Part shown: positions 37,936-46,990 of the stretch, one piece after another
Position numbering within the stretch: the first letter of the stretch is position 1
How the letters are laid out: every line of letters starts with the position of its first letter
From: Pantoea sp. 1.19
GTDB taxonomy: Bacteria > Pseudomonadota > Gammaproteobacteria > Enterobacterales > Enterobacteriaceae
Direction of reading: 5' to 3'
Length of the DNA stretch: 64,000 nucleotides
Assembly (NCBI RefSeq): GCF_001922585.1
Contig: NZ_MRBS01000002.1
Location: 434,001-498,000, forward strand
The notes under the pieces: generated by a model
What the model was told of the DNA's origin: nothing
What the model saw: the letters and a program-made list of their open reading frames with translations, nothing else
The model's database searches: none
Made by a program: the position numbers and the translations under genes

Positions 37936-38169
37936 TCGCTAACTAGTCGTGTTGCCGTATCGATGAGGAAAAAAATAACGCCAAACATGGGAACCCCGAG
38001 AGCGGAAGCCCGTGCTGACGCGGCGAATCATGTCTCTGCATCATACTGCCTCAAACCGTAAAGAAACGCACCGTTATTGTTGAAAATTCCCAGCTAATTC
38101 CGGTACGTAACCGGTCTGAACGGGAGGGGGCATGACGGACAGCCGCCTCCCGCCGCGGACCGCGGCCGG

Positions 38170-39339
38170 TCAGACCGCTTTTACCGCAATCGGCTCACCG
38201 GCGCTGCGCTTGCGCAGGGTGCGCTTGGTACGGTCAATCACCTCGCCGGCCAGCTGGCCGCAGGCGGCGTCAATATCATCGCCGCGGGTTTTGCGCACGA
38301 TGGTGGTGAAGCCGTACTCCATCAGCACCTTGGAAAAACGGTCTACGCGGCTATTGGAGCTGCGGCCATAAGGCGCTCCCGGGAAGGGGTTCCACGGAAT
38401 CAGGTTGATTTTGCACGGGGTATCTTTCAACACCTCCGCCAGCTGATGGGCATTATCGGTGCTGTCGTTCACCTGATCGAGCATCACGTACTCCACCGTC
38501 ACCCGCCCCTGATTGGCATTGGATTTGGCCAGGTAGCGACGCACGGCCGCGAGGAAGGTTTCGATATTGTACTTCTTGTTGATCGGTACGATCTCATCGC
38601 GGATGGTGTCGTTAGGCGCGTGCAGCGAGATGGCCAGCGCCACGTCAATCATATCGCCCAGCTTATCCAGCGCCGGTACGACGCCCGACGTGGAGAGGGT
38701 CACGCGGCGCTTGGAGAGACCAAAGCCAAAGTCGTCCAGCATGATCTCCATCGCCGGCACCACGTTGGTCAGGTTCAGCAGCGGCTCGCCCATGCCCATC
38801 ATCACCACGTTGGTGATCGGACGCTGACCGGTCACTTTGGAGGCGCCGATGATTTTGGCCGCGCGCCACACCTGACCAATGATTTCAGACACCCGCAGGT
38901 TACGGTTAAAGCCCTGCTGCGCCGTCGAACAGAATTTGCACTCCAGCGCGCAGCCCACCTGGGAGGAGACGCAGAGGGTGGCGCGATCTTTTTCGGGAAT
39001 ATAGACGGTTTCGACCTGCTGGCCGCCTACGCTGATTGCCCACTTTATGGTGCCGTCGGAGGATCGCTGCTCTTCGGCCACTTCCGGCGCGCGAATTTCC
39101 GCCACCTGCTGCAGCTTGCCGCGCAGCACTTTATTGATGTCGGTCATCTGCTCGAAATCGTCACAGCAGTAATGATAAATCCACTTCATCACCTGATCGG
39201 CGCGAAACGGTTTTTCACCGAGCTCCTGAAAGAACGCGCGCATCTGCTGACGGTTCAGGTCGAGTAAATTGATTTTTTCGGATTTGGGGCTGACTACAGC
39301 GGGAGAAGCGGACGCGGACGTCACCTGGGATTCTGACAT
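38170..39339 (-). CDS. rlmN: Dual-specificity rRNA/tRNA m2A methyltransferase RlmN
   Basis: A 389-residue radical SAM enzyme methylating A2503 of 23S rRNA and A37 of some tRNAs. The CxxxCxxC cluster motif lies in [14 protein letters not shown]. Partner cysteine in the C-terminal [13 protein letters not shown] forms the methyl-transfer intermediate. The N-terminal HhH domain ([24 protein letters not shown]) is typical. The E. coli homologue has 384 residues; the extra residues are in a Ser/Ala-rich N-terminal tail. Confidence 0.96.
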   Translation of the reverse strand: MSESQVTSASASPAVVSPKSEKINLLDLNRQQMRAFFQELGEKPFRADQVMKWIYHYCCDDFEQMTDINKVLRGKLQQVAEIRAPEVAEEQRSSDGTIKWAISVGGQQVETVYIPEKDRATLCVSSQVGCALECKFCSTAQQGFNRNLRVSEIIGQVWRAAKIIGASKVTGQRPITNVVMMGMGEPLLNLTNVVPAMEIMLDDFGFGLSKRRVTLSTSGVVPALDKLGDMIDVALAISLHAPNDTIRDEIVPINKKYNIETFLAAVRRYLAKSNANQGRVTVEYVMLDQVNDSTDNAHQLAEVLKDTPCKINLIPWNPFPGAPYGRSSNSRVDRFSKVLMEYGFTTIVRKTRGDDIDAACGQLAGEVIDRTKRTLRKRSAGEPIAVKAV

Positions 39340-39397
39340 AATGTTCTCTGGCCTCGTTGTTACACGTTATGGCACGGGGGTAGTGAGTTAAAAGAGA

Positions 39398-39426
39398 CGC
39401 CCCCGCTGAGAGACTCAGCAGGGGCG
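39398..39426 (-). terminator. Intrinsic terminator of ndk
   Basis: On the minus strand, a 13-bp stem with one mismatch (CGCCCC-GCTGAG type arms) and a three-base loop is followed by TCTCTTTT. It lies in the 200-base ndk-rlmN gap. Confidence 0.85.
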
Positions 39427-39542
39427 CGTAATTCTACTACCGGCAGGCAGGGGGTGAAAGGGCCGTCGACAATTAAATTGTAAAGGCCACCGCCATCCCC
39501 TGCTCCATCCCCATCGGCGTTGCCGGGGGGCAAGGACGCGTA

Positions 39543-39974
39543 TTAGCGGGTGCGCGGGCAGATTTCACCTTCGCCGAAGAAATACGCGATTTCGCGCGCG
39601 GCAGACTCGGCAGAGTCAGAGCCGTGGGTGGCGTTTTCGGTGAAGCTGTCGGCGTAGTCAGCACGCAGGGTGCCGGCCAGCGCGTTGGCCGGATTGGTGG
39701 CGCCCATCAGATCGCGATGACGCTGAACCGCGTCTTCACCTTCCAGCACGGAAACCACGACCGGACCGGAGGTCATGAACTCAACCAGACCGTCAAAGAA
39801 CGGCTTCCCCTGGTGCTCGGCGTAGAAGCCTTCAGCCTGCTCTTTGCTCAGGTGCAGCATTTTTGCGCCAACGATTTTAAAGCCTGCGCTTTCAAAACGG
39901 TTGTAGATGGCACCAATCACGTTTTTTGCAACGGCGTTTGGCTTGATGATGGAGAAAGTACGTTCGATTGCCAT
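39543..39974 (-). CDS. ndk: Nucleoside diphosphate kinase
   Basis: A 143-residue enzyme, same length as E. coli Ndk. The N-terminal [15 protein letters not shown] and the active-site NATHGSDS, whose His is phosphorylated (about residue 117), are intact. It balances NTP/dNTP pools by γ-phosphate transfer. In E. coli pbpC and yfhM lie between ndk and sseA; here an effector-immunity island occupies that interval. Confidence 0.97.
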   Translation of the reverse strand: MAIERTFSIIKPNAVAKNVIGAIYNRFESAGFKIVGAKMLHLSKEQAEGFYAEHQGKPFFDGLVEFMTSGPVVVSVLEGEDAVQRHRDLMGATNPANALAGTLRADYADSFTENATHGSDSAESAAREIAYFFGEGEICPRTR

Positions 39975-40112
39975 GTTAACCTCTGTCTGAATATTCTGGT
40001 GAAAGCGGGAGCGGGGCCCCGGCTTTAGAAACGGCGCCGATTATAGGGGTACAACCGGCCGTTGCCTATCACCGATGCAATAATTTATTGAAAAACCTTG
40101 ATCAATAACATT

Positions 40113-40205
40113 GCGCCAATGCCGATTCGCAGGCGCTGGCTGTGCGAATGCGGCCTGCTGGCGGCGTGCTGTATGAAAACCGCCATGACATCCCGGTGGT
40201 CTGAT
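40113..40205 (+). pseudogene. Fragment resembling the 5' part of sseA, copy 1
   Basis: In frame on the plus strand this reads ADSQALAVRMRPAGG and ends RHDIPVV before TGA. SseA at 43902 has ADLQVLDARMLPPGQ in the same region, and the ending resembles the GHLPAAP part of SseA. It looks like a diverged, internally deleted remnant of a rhodanese gene start. A second copy with 970-base offset lies at 41055. It ends right beside the stop of the first DUF2931 gene. Assignment rests on short similarity. Confidence 0.4.
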
Positions 40206-40208
40206 TGA

Positions 40209-40910
40209 TTACCACTCTCCGTACGGATAGGTTTTCCCTTTGATGAAATCACGGATAAAAGGATCAAAGCCGTTAACCGCAAGATAATTAAAATCAATCC
40301 GGCTGGGAACATGCTTACATATCAGCATATCCTCCCCCGTCATCATGAGCTGCCGGGCAGGATACTGAAGTACTGAAGATTCCCCGTTATTCTCCAGCCA
40401 GACCCGCACCGTTCCTCCTGGGGCCAGTCCGATAATCATATTATCCCGGTAATACGTCTTTCCCGGACGATAAGTATCAGGATAGGCCGCGAGCATCTGC
40501 CGCCACGTCTCCCGGCTGAACCAGATCTCGGTCTCGTACGCCTTTTTATCGATAACCGAGTCCCAGCACACCGTCATCCTGACCGGCAGCGCCTTGCCGG
40601 TATTAAAATTGGCTGAAAAACCGCCTACGCGCTGGCTCCATTTATCTACACTGCTCTGACTGGGTCTGGCTGCGTCAAGCTGTCGAAAGATACTTTCCCG
40701 GATATCCCCGTCCTCCAGATATACCATCGTCACCAGCGCCGGCAGATTTTTCGGGTGAAAAAAATTAAACTGCCAGTGGTCATAAGGCAGCTTTTGCCCC
40801 CACTGCTCCACCCCATCCCCCAGCAGCGTCCTGACGCCCGCGCGGCGGTCATGGCAGCCGGCAAGCAGCACAACACCCAGCGCGGCCACCATCAGTGCTA
40901 ATCGTCTCAT
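40209..40910 (-). CDS. DUF2931 lipoprotein, putative T6SS lipase immunity protein, copy 1
   Basis: A 233-residue lipoprotein. I start at ATG 40910 because GAGGAGG precedes it and the lipobox VVLLAGC (Cys19) then falls at the right place; a longer start at 40979 is a read-in from effector-tail sequence. The body (KLPYDHWQFNFFHPKNLPALVTMVYLEDGD, TVCWDSVIDKKAYETEIWFS) matches DUF2931, a family often next to T6SS lipase effectors. It differs from copy 2 mainly between EDMLICK and DFIKGKTYPYGEW. No intact effector precedes it, so it may be an orphan immunity gene. A periplasmic site suits neutralising a phospholipase. Confidence 0.7.
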   Translation of the reverse strand: MRRLALMVAALGVVLLAGCHDRRAGVRTLLGDGVEQWGQKLPYDHWQFNFFHPKNLPALVTMVYLEDGDIRESIFRQLDAARPSQSSVDKWSQRVGGFSANFNTGKALPVRMTVCWDSVIDKKAYETEIWFSRETWRQMLAAYPDTYRPGKTYYRDNMIIGLAPGGTVRVWLENNGESSVLQYPARQLMMTGEDMLICKHVPSRIDFNYLAVNGFDPFIRDFIKGKTYPYGEW

Positions 40911-40920
40911 CCCTGCCTCC

Positions 40921-41048
40921 TCAGAAAAGCCCGTCCAGCGCGTCCGCGTTCGCGCGGCCCTGCGCTGTCGCTTTATCACACTTGGGATTAAGTTCTGATC
41001 GCCGCGCCAGCTCCGGCCACATCCCCTTAACGCCGTTCAGGCTGAAAT
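40921..41048 (-). pseudogene. Collapsed remnant of a second Tle1-like effector gene
   Basis: Three short pieces match separate parts of the effector gene at 41876-43249 in the same order. 40921-40953 matches the final codons (41876-41908). 40954-40999 resembles the region near 42170-42215 (GCTTTATCACAC block). 41009-41048 matches 42634-42673 (CGCCAGCTCCGGCCACATCC block). Two internal deletions have removed about 1.4 kb. So a whole effector-immunity pair was once present twice. Confidence 0.65.
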
Positions 41049-41054
41049 CTGCCC

Positions 41055-41172
41055 GTTTCCGTTGACTGGCTGCACCAGTACTGCGGCAATGCAAATCCGC
41101 AGGCGCTGGCTGTGCAAATGCGGCCTGCTGGCGGCGTGCTGTATGAAAACCGCCATGACATCCCGGTGGCCT
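41055..41172 (+). pseudogene. Fragment resembling the 5' part of sseA, copy 2
   Basis: The first 20 bases (41055-41074) are identical to sseA 43920-43939, coding VSVDWLH. The frame continues QYCGNANPQALAVQMRPAGG and ends RHDIPVA before TGA, resembling SseA residues ~7-45 but strongly diverged. It is joined on its left to the effector remnant and on its right to the DUF2931 stop. Confidence 0.5.
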
Positions 41173-41908
41173 GATTGATTACCACTCTCCGTACGGATAG
41201 GTTTTCCCTTTGATAAAATCGGGTGTCTTTCCGTAATAAACATACCCGTTAGGATGTTTCGTTACCCCTTTACATATCAGCATATCTTCCCCCGTCATCG
41301 TGAGCTGCCGGGCAGGATGCTGAAGTACAGCAGGATCGCCATTATCCTCCAGCCAGATCCGCACCGTTCCTCCTGGGGCCAGTCCGATAATCATATTATC
41401 CCGGTAATACGTCTTTCCCGGACGATAAGTATCAGGATAGGCCGCGAGCATCTGCCGCCACGTCTCCCGGCTGAACCAGATCTCGGTCTCGTACGCCTTT
41501 TTATCGATAACCGAGTCCCAGCATACCGTCATCCTGACCGGCAGCGCCTTGCCGGCATTAAAATTGGCTGAAAAACCACCTACGCGCTGGCTCCATTTAT
41601 CTACACTGCTCTGACTGGGTCTGGCTGCGTCAAGCTGTCGAAAGATACTTTCCCGGATATCCCCGTCCTCCAGATATACCATCGTCACCAGCGCCGGCAG
41701 ATTTTTCGGGTGAAAAAAATTAAACTGCCAGTGGTCATAAGGCAGCTTTTTCCCATACTGCTCCACACCGTCTCCCAGCAGCGTCTTCACGCCTGCGCGA
41801 CGGTCATGGCAGCCGGCAGTCAGCGTCACGGCCAGCACGGCCACCATCAGCGGTAATCGTCTCATCCCTGCCTCCTCAGAAAAGCCCGTCCAGCGCGTCC
41901 GCGTTCGC
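41083..41908. repeat. Large direct repeat, copy 2 (immunity gene unit)
   Basis: Second copy of the repeat described at 40113-40953; it is continuous with the intact 3' end of the effector gene, so it is probably the ancestral arrangement. Confidence 0.85.
41179..41865 (-). CDS. DUF2931 lipoprotein, putative T6SS lipase immunity protein, copy 2
   Basis: A 228-residue lipoprotein starting at ATG 41865 behind GAGGAGG, 10 bases downstream of the effector stop. Lipobox VTLTAGC with Cys19. Most of the sequence equals copy 1. The segment after GEDMLICK is different (GVTKHPNGYVYYGKTP against HVPSRIDFNYLAVNGF) and then both share DFIKGKTYPYGEW. A variable block inside conserved flanks suggests specificity change or gene conversion. 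Direct coupling to the lipase gene supports the immunity role, which is inference from family context. Confidence 0.75.
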   Translation of the reverse strand: MRRLPLMVAVLAVTLTAGCHDRRAGVKTLLGDGVEQYGKKLPYDHWQFNFFHPKNLPALVTMVYLEDGDIRESIFRQLDAARPSQSSVDKWSQRVGGFSANFNAGKALPVRMTVCWDSVIDKKAYETEIWFSRETWRQMLAAYPDTYRPGKTYYRDNMIIGLAPGGTVRIWLEDNGDPAVLQHPARQLTMTGEDMLICKGVTKHPNGYVYYGKTPDFIKGKTYPYGEW

Positions 41909-43563
41909 CCGCGCCCGGTCTTCCCACTGCTGCTGGTCGTCCATCCGCCATACCGTCCGCATCCAGCCTTTGCCCGGTGCCATCGGCCACACAAAGGAGC
42001 GTTCATCCGTCGGCGCATAGTGGTTTCGCAGAAAAACCTCTCCCGAGGACGGACTCACCCACAGGCTCAGGTCGGAGTCGATATTCCAGTTCGCCGAACC
42101 GTGCAGGTAGCGCCCGATGATCCGCATCTCCTCCGCCGTAAAGCCCGCCGGCTCCGCGCCCCGCCGGACCGCGCGCCCCTGTGCTATCGCTTTATCACAC
42201 AGGGGAACCAGCTCAGCGGGAAGGGCAGTGTCAGGGTTTTGCGGGTCAATATCCCCGAATATCACCCCGGCGTCCTGGGCCGCATCCAGCATCACCCGCA
42301 TGCACACCTTTTCCCAGTCGTTCGGCACCGCTTTCCGCGTCATAAACACCGCCGCGCCGGCTTTCTTCTCAAAAATAAACGCCCGCGCCTTGTTCTGATT
42401 GACCAGCGGCCACGAAATCATTTTCGTCTCCACCTTGCCGTGCGGCATCAGGTACTTCAGCGCCGGCAGCGAATACAGCGCCTGGCGCATCTTCTCCGCC
42501 TGACGGTACACCGCCGTCTGCGTCTCGTCCGCGCTCTCCGGTATCACCTCAAAGTCCGGCATCGTCAGCAGGGAGATTTCATCCTCTCCCGCGTTGTAGC
42601 CCCCGCCGATGTCCGAGTGCGCCCCCGGCAGCGCCAGCTCCGGCCACATCCCTTTAACGCTGTTCAGGCTGAAATGATAGCGGCACTCGTGCATCGCGCT
42701 TATCTGAAACACCTTCTGCGCCACCGAGGGGCGCAGCTCAAGATTCACACCGGGGTTGCTGCGCCCGTTGAGGCCGTAAAAGTTCAGCAGGCTGCCAATG
42801 GCCGCCACCGTGTCAAACAGCCCCAGAAAGCGCACCTCACCCGCCGGTTTTCCGTGGTGCCCCGCCATAGCCAGCCCCTTGTCTATCGCCGCCGCTATCG
42901 CCGCGTCCTGGTGCATCACCCAGTTGGCAAAGTGCCGCGCCGCCGCCGCCCCGCGGCTGAACCCAAACACGTCAAACTGCACCTTCGCGATCGCCACTTT
43001 GTCACGGTTAAGTTTGATAAAGCGGGTCAGCTCTGCGCTGATCTTTTCCAGCGCCTTATCGGTTTTCGTCACCACCCCTTCGAACTGCCGGATAAGGCTG
43101 CTGCCCAGCGCCATCCCCAGCATAGAGTCGCTCTCGCCGTCCGCCGTCCCGATGCCGCTGACGTAGGCTTTCACCTGCGCCTCTGTCTGGCTGTCGTTGA
43201 GTTCATCACTCAGCTGATAAAGGTCAAACAGCCGGGAAATATTGGTGATCCCCCCTGCCAGCTGGCGTTACCCAGCCCCGCTCTGGCGTGTTCTTCATAC
43301 TTCGCGCACGCTCTGGCTCGCTCCTCGCCGACCAGGCCGGCGCAGTGGGCATACGCCAGCCGCAGATCGTCGGCGTTCGCCCGGTTGTTGCCCGTACCGT
43401 CAAAGAACACCCCCACCGTCAGGGTGATCCCCCTGACCGGCACCCGCTGGCAGTAAATAACCTTTACGCTGCCGTGAATATCGGTTCGATGCGTGTTGTC
43501 ACCGACAACTTCGTAACGGTAATAGCCAGTCTCATCCGACACGTCCTTTTCACTCTCAGTCAT
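41876..43563 (-). pseudogene. Tle1-like T6SS phospholipase effector (DUF2235), split by a frameshift
   Basis: The N-terminal part runs from ATG 43563 with GVFFDGTGNNRANAD, a DUF2235 hallmark. It leaves frame at a run of six G (plus-strand C at 43250-43255) and stops at 43210. The other frame is open from 43249 (ITNISRLFDLYQLSDELND...) to the TGA at 41876. It carries the lipase elbow FGFSRGAAAARHFANWV and ALPGAHSDIGGGY, which holds the catalytic Asp region. One extra G restores a ~560-residue protein. Tle1 enzymes cut phospholipids in target-cell membranes after T6SS delivery. No T6SS machinery, VgrG or PAAR gene lies in this window. Possibilities: inactivated gene, slippage-dependent expression, or a sequencing error in a homopolymer. 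Confidence 0.8.
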
Positions 43564-43901
43564 AGAAAATCCCTGTATTTAGCAAATAATCGCCGTTGAA
43601 GCACCTCTGGCTGATGCGTTCCGATTAACCGCGCCTGTCAACATCGTCACTTTGCCCCGCGGCAACTGTATGGTTATTGGGTGTTTTAAGACGCGTGCGC
43701 GTCCATTAATTGCAGTGACCGGGCCGCAGCACAAACAACGCCCGCGAGATACGCGTCGTCCTGATTGCCTCCTGCCGGGTATCTACCGATAACAAAAAGA
43801 CGCTCAATTTCACACCAATGCCCCCAGTTTCGCAACGCATCCCTTGAGATATGCGAGCCATTGCCCGACACTGCTGTTTTTATGCTGAAGAAGAGGTTGC
43901 C
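43564..43901. other. Gap between effector island and sseA, possible ORF remnant
   Basis: On the minus strand 43686-43850 encodes a protein-like stretch (RDALRNWGHWCEIERLF...NQDDAYLAGVVCAAARSLQ) ending in a stop, but the ORF begins inside sseA and has no start of its own. I do not recognise it; a phage antiterminator-like or effector remnant is conceivable. The sseA promoter must lie in the last 100 bases. Confidence 0.35.
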
Positions 43902-44762
43902 ATGACCGCTCCCCTGTTTGTTTCCGTTGACTGGCTGCATGAACACTATGCCGACGCTGATCTGCAGGTACTGGATGCGCGGATGCTGCCGCCAGGGCAG
44001 GAGGCCGTGCGCGATGTTAACGCCGAGTACCTGAGTGGCCACCTGCCCGCTGCGCCGTTTTTTAATATTGAAGCGCTGTCCGATCACTCTTCACCCTATC
44101 CGCATATGCTGCCGCGCGCCGAGGGCTTCGCCGTGGCGATGCGCGAACTGGGCGTCAGCAGCGATAACCATCTGGTGGTATATGATGAGGGCAACCTGTT
44201 TTCCGCCCCGCGCGCCTGGTGGATGCTGCGTCAGTTCGGCGTGCAGCGGGTGTCGATCCTCGCTGGCGGCCTGAGCGCGTGGCGCGCAGCCGGTCACCCG
44301 CTGGCACCGGGTGAGGTTGCCGCCGAAGAGAGTGAGTTTGAGGCAACCGTGCCGGATCGGGCGGCGGTGCGCAGCCTGACCGACGTGCTGCTGGTCAGCC
44401 ATGAGGGCGGCGCGCAGATCGTTGACGCCCGCGCGGCAAACCGCTTTCGCGGCGAGGTGGATGAGCCGCGCGCCGGACTGTATCGCGGGCACATTCCGGG
44501 CAGCGTTAACGTGCCCTGGACGGCGCTGGTGGAGAATGGCGCGCTGAAGAGCGATGCGGCGCTGCGCGCGGTATTTGCCGCGCACGGCGTGGATGTGGCG
44601 CAGCCGGTGATTGGCAGCTGCGGCTCCGGGGTCACCGGGGTGGTGGTCCTGCTGGCGCTGACCCAGCTTGGCGCCGGCGACCTCAGCCTGTATGACGGCT
44701 CCTGGAGCGAATGGGGCAGCCGCGCCGATCTGCCCGGCGTGGATCTGGCCCACCGTTCCTGA
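43902..44762 (+). CDS. sseA: 3-mercaptopyruvate sulfurtransferase (rhodanese family)
   Basis: A 286-residue protein starting at ATG 43902 (behind AAGAGG). Two rhodanese domains: the first is non-catalytic (YDEGNLFSAPRAWWMLRQFGVQRVSILAGG), the second carries the active loop SCGSGVTGVVV with the persulfide Cys. The CGSGVT form indicates mercaptopyruvate as sulfur donor. Close to the 281-residue E. coli enzyme. It is convergent with sseB. Confidence 0.95.
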   Translation: MTAPLFVSVDWLHEHYADADLQVLDARMLPPGQEAVRDVNAEYLSGHLPAAPFFNIEALSDHSSPYPHMLPRAEGFAVAMRELGVSSDNHLVVYDEGNLFSAPRAWWMLRQFGVQRVSILAGGLSAWRAAGHPLAPGEVAAEESEFEATVPDRAAVRSLTDVLLVSHEGGAQIVDARAANRFRGEVDEPRAGLYRGHIPGSVNVPWTALVENGALKSDAALRAVFAAHGVDVAQPVIGSCGSGVTGVVVLLALTQLGAGDLSLYDGSWSEWGSRADLPGVDLAHRS

Positions 44763-44770
44763 GTTGGCGA

Positions 44771-44792
44771 CCTGCCCCGCGAGCGGGGCAGG
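44771..44792. terminator. Bidirectional hairpin between sseA and sseB
   Basis: Arms CCTGCCCC / GGGGCAGG with a six-base GC loop, 8 bases behind sseA and 12 before the sseB stop. No strong U-tract on either side, so termination strength is uncertain. Confidence 0.5.
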
Positions 44793-44804
44793 TGCGCAGC
44801 GGCC

Positions 44805-45584
44805 TCAAACCATTTTGACCTTAATGTCGCGCAGAAAGCTGCCCCAGCGACGTTCGTAAAACGGCGTGATATGCGCCGAGAAAAAGTGGCTGATGCCGCC
44901 CTCCCCTTCCACCACCTGACAGATATCAATCGGCGCATCGTCGGTCAGGGTATCCGTTGCCACCTGCCCGGCGGTGTGGATGATGGTGGCGATATCGCTG
45001 TCCGCTTCGATGCCGATCAGCAGATTGGCCGGGCCATCGGCCTGCTCGCGCAGCAGGGCGACAAAGGCGCGGCGTACCGGTTTAGTCTGGCTGAACAGCG
45101 TGGTCAGCGAGGCAATCATCTGCGCCGGCGGCGCCGCCACCTCGGAGAGCAGCAGCGCGCTGCCGCCCTCCAGTACGGTTTGTTGCGTCAGCGCGCTCCC
45201 CCCCTCGTCAATCAGCCGGGCGATCTCCGCCGGCGTGAACTCCTTGCCGCTGGGCAGTTTTGGATTGAGAAACAGCGTTTCCCCCTGCGTCAGCGCAAAC
45301 AGGGTACGCACCGGTAAAATCACGTACGGCTGCGCATCGCTCACCGCGTCCGCCAGCGCCTGTTCAGAGGTGAAGAACGGGATCACCGAGGTGCCGTCCT
45401 CCTTCTCCCAGTGTTGCAGATCCAGCGGCGTGCTGGCATCCAGCGGACCATCGCCGCCGTCGGCGCGGGTACCGGGGACCAGCACGCTGGCTTCCAGCAG
45501 CTGTGAGAAAAACGCTGGCCGATGGGCCGGCTCGGTTGCCGCAAGGGCGAGCACCTCTTCCAGGCGCGAATTGAATGTGTTCAT
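44805..45584 (-). CDS. sseB: SseB family protein
   Basis: A 259-residue cytoplasmic protein of the SseB family. Recognisable parts are RLEEVLALAATEPAHRPAFFSQLL near the start, PVRTLFALTQGETLFLNP in the middle and the C-terminal SHFFSAHITPFYERRWGSFLRDIKVKMV. The name comes from serine-sensitivity enhancement in E. coli; the molecular role is not settled. It follows pepB by 45 bases on the same strand. Confidence 0.93.
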   Translation of the reverse strand: MNTFNSRLEEVLALAATEPAHRPAFFSQLLEASVLVPGTRADGGDGPLDASTPLDLQHWEKEDGTSVIPFFTSEQALADAVSDAQPYVILPVRTLFALTQGETLFLNPKLPSGKEFTPAEIARLIDEGGSALTQQTVLEGGSALLLSEVAAPPAQMIASLTTLFSQTKPVRRAFVALLREQADGPANLLIGIEADSDIATIIHTAGQVATDTLTDDAPIDICQVVEGEGGISHFFSAHITPFYERRWGSFLRDIKVKMV

Positions 45585-45598
45585 CAGAAAGTCCCGCA

Positions 45599-45620
45599 GC
45601 CTGCCGCAAACGCGGCAGGC
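45599..45620 (-). other. Hairpin between pepB and sseB
   Basis: A 9-bp stem GCCTGCCGC / GCGGCAGGC with a four-base loop fills most of the 45-base gap. There is no U-tract; it may be a partial terminator or mRNA-stabilising element. Confidence 0.45.
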
Positions 45621-45629
45621 CTCGCAGCA

Positions 45630-46913
45630 TTATTTCAGTAACAGACCGGCAAGGGTGCGCACACCCAGCCCGGTGGCACCGGCTGACCACTGCTCAACGG
45701 CGCTCTTGCGGTAGGTGGCAGAGCAGTCGATGTGCAGCCAGCCCTGCTGATAGCGGCTGACGAAATGCGACAGGAACGCCGCGGCGGTGCTGGCGCCGGC
45801 GCTGTGGGCCGGGCCGGCGATATTATTCAAATCGGCAAAGTTCGACGGCAGCTGGCCGCGGTGAAATTCCGCCAGCGGCAGGCGCCAGAACGGTTCGTTC
45901 TCCCCGGCGGCCACGCTCAGCAGGCGCTGGGCCAGCGCATCATCAAAGGTGAACAGCGCGTGATAGTCGTTGCCCAGAGCAGTTTTGGCCGCGCCGGTCA
46001 GGGTCGCCGCATCGATCAGCAGCTCCGGCTGCTGTTCGCTGGCGTCAATCAGGCCGTCAGCCAGCACCAGGCGCCCTTCGGCGTCGGTGTTCATTACCTC
46101 AACGGTTTTGCCGTTGCGGTAGCGAATGATATCTCCCAGCTTAAAGGCGTTGCCGCTGACCATGTTGTCGGCGCAGCAGAGCCAGAGCTTCACGCGCTTG
46201 TTGAGGCCGCGGGCAATCGCCAGCGCCAGCGCGCCGGTGACCGTGGCCGCACCGCCCATGTCGGACTTCATGGCGTCCATAAACGCGCTCTGCTTCAGGC
46301 TGTAACCACCGCTATCGAAGGTGATGCCTTTACCGACCAGGCAGGCAAACACCGGCGCATCAGCGTCACCGCTGGGGTTGTAGTCCAGCGCCAGTAGCAC
46401 CGGCGGGCGGGCGGATCCGCGTCCCACGGTGTGAATGCCGAGGTAGCCCTGCTCGCGCAAATCGTCCCCTTTGGTGATGCGATAGCTGACCGCCGGGCCG
46501 CCCACAGCGGCGAGCAGATCGACCGCCCGCTGCGCCAGCTGCTCCGGACCCAGATCTTCCGCCGGCGCGTTAATGGTATCGCGCACCCAGTCGATGGTCT
46601 GCAGCCGACTATCCAGCTCGGCGCGTTCGGCGACGGAGAGCGCCGGCCAGCGGATATGCCGCTCGCCCTTCGGTCCGCGCCAGCCCTGCCAGAAGGCCCA
46701 GCAGCGCGCCAAATCCCAGCCCTCACCGTCGAGCGCGACGCGGCGCAGCCCCATGCCGTCGATTTTGCGCGCCGCGCGCTGAATGCGCCCGAGCGCATCC
46801 TCACCGGTGTGAATGGTCACCCCGCCGTCGCCGATGCTGGTCAGGGCCTGTTCGCCCCAGCGGGCGTCGGCCGGCGCCGGGGAAAGCTCAATCATCATCA
46901 CATCATTTGCCAT
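45630..46913 (-). CDS. pepB: Peptidase B (leucyl aminopeptidase family M17)
   Basis: A 427-residue aminopeptidase. The C-terminal catalytic domain has the metal-binding and signature motifs [15 protein letters not shown] and [12 protein letters not shown]. It removes N-terminal residues from peptides in the cytoplasm using two metal ions, probably Mn2+. In E. coli iscX lies between fdx and pepB; here only 77 bases separate fdx and pepB. Confidence 0.96.
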   Translation of the reverse strand: MANDVMMIELSPAPADARWGEQALTSIGDGGVTIHTGEDALGRIQRAARKIDGMGLRRVALDGEGWDLARCWAFWQGWRGPKGERHIRWPALSVAERAELDSRLQTIDWVRDTINAPAEDLGPEQLAQRAVDLLAAVGGPAVSYRITKGDDLREQGYLGIHTVGRGSARPPVLLALDYNPSGDADAPVFACLVGKGITFDSGGYSLKQSAFMDAMKSDMGGAATVTGALALAIARGLNKRVKLWLCCADNMVSGNAFKLGDIIRYRNGKTVEVMNTDAEGRLVLADGLIDASEQQPELLIDAATLTGAAKTALGNDYHALFTFDDALAQRLLSVAAGENEPFWRLPLAEFHRGQLPSNFADLNNIAGPAHSAGASTAAAFLSHFVSRYQQGWLHIDCSATYRKSAVEQWSAGATGLGVRTLAGLLLK

Positions 46914-46990
46914 CGCAACACTCTCCCTATCGTGATTCTGTTTTACCGCGTGGCGCGGTCGTCCGGCGCCCTGACGGACGCCGGCGGCCC

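Larger units (their letters stand above)
40113..40953. repeat. Large direct repeat, copy 1 (immunity gene unit)
   Basis: This stretch and 41083-41908 are nearly the same: sseA-like fragment, DUF2931 gene and the last codons of the effector gene. The offset is 970 bases at the left end and 955 at the right, because the second copy has a shorter variable part inside the gene. Long identical blocks suggest a recent duplication or gene conversion. Confidence 0.85.

Noticed and set aside
42020-43456. Long open frame opposite the lipase gene (478 codons)
   Set aside because: Arg/His/Gln-rich shadow; the minus strand has DUF2235 motifs in two frames.
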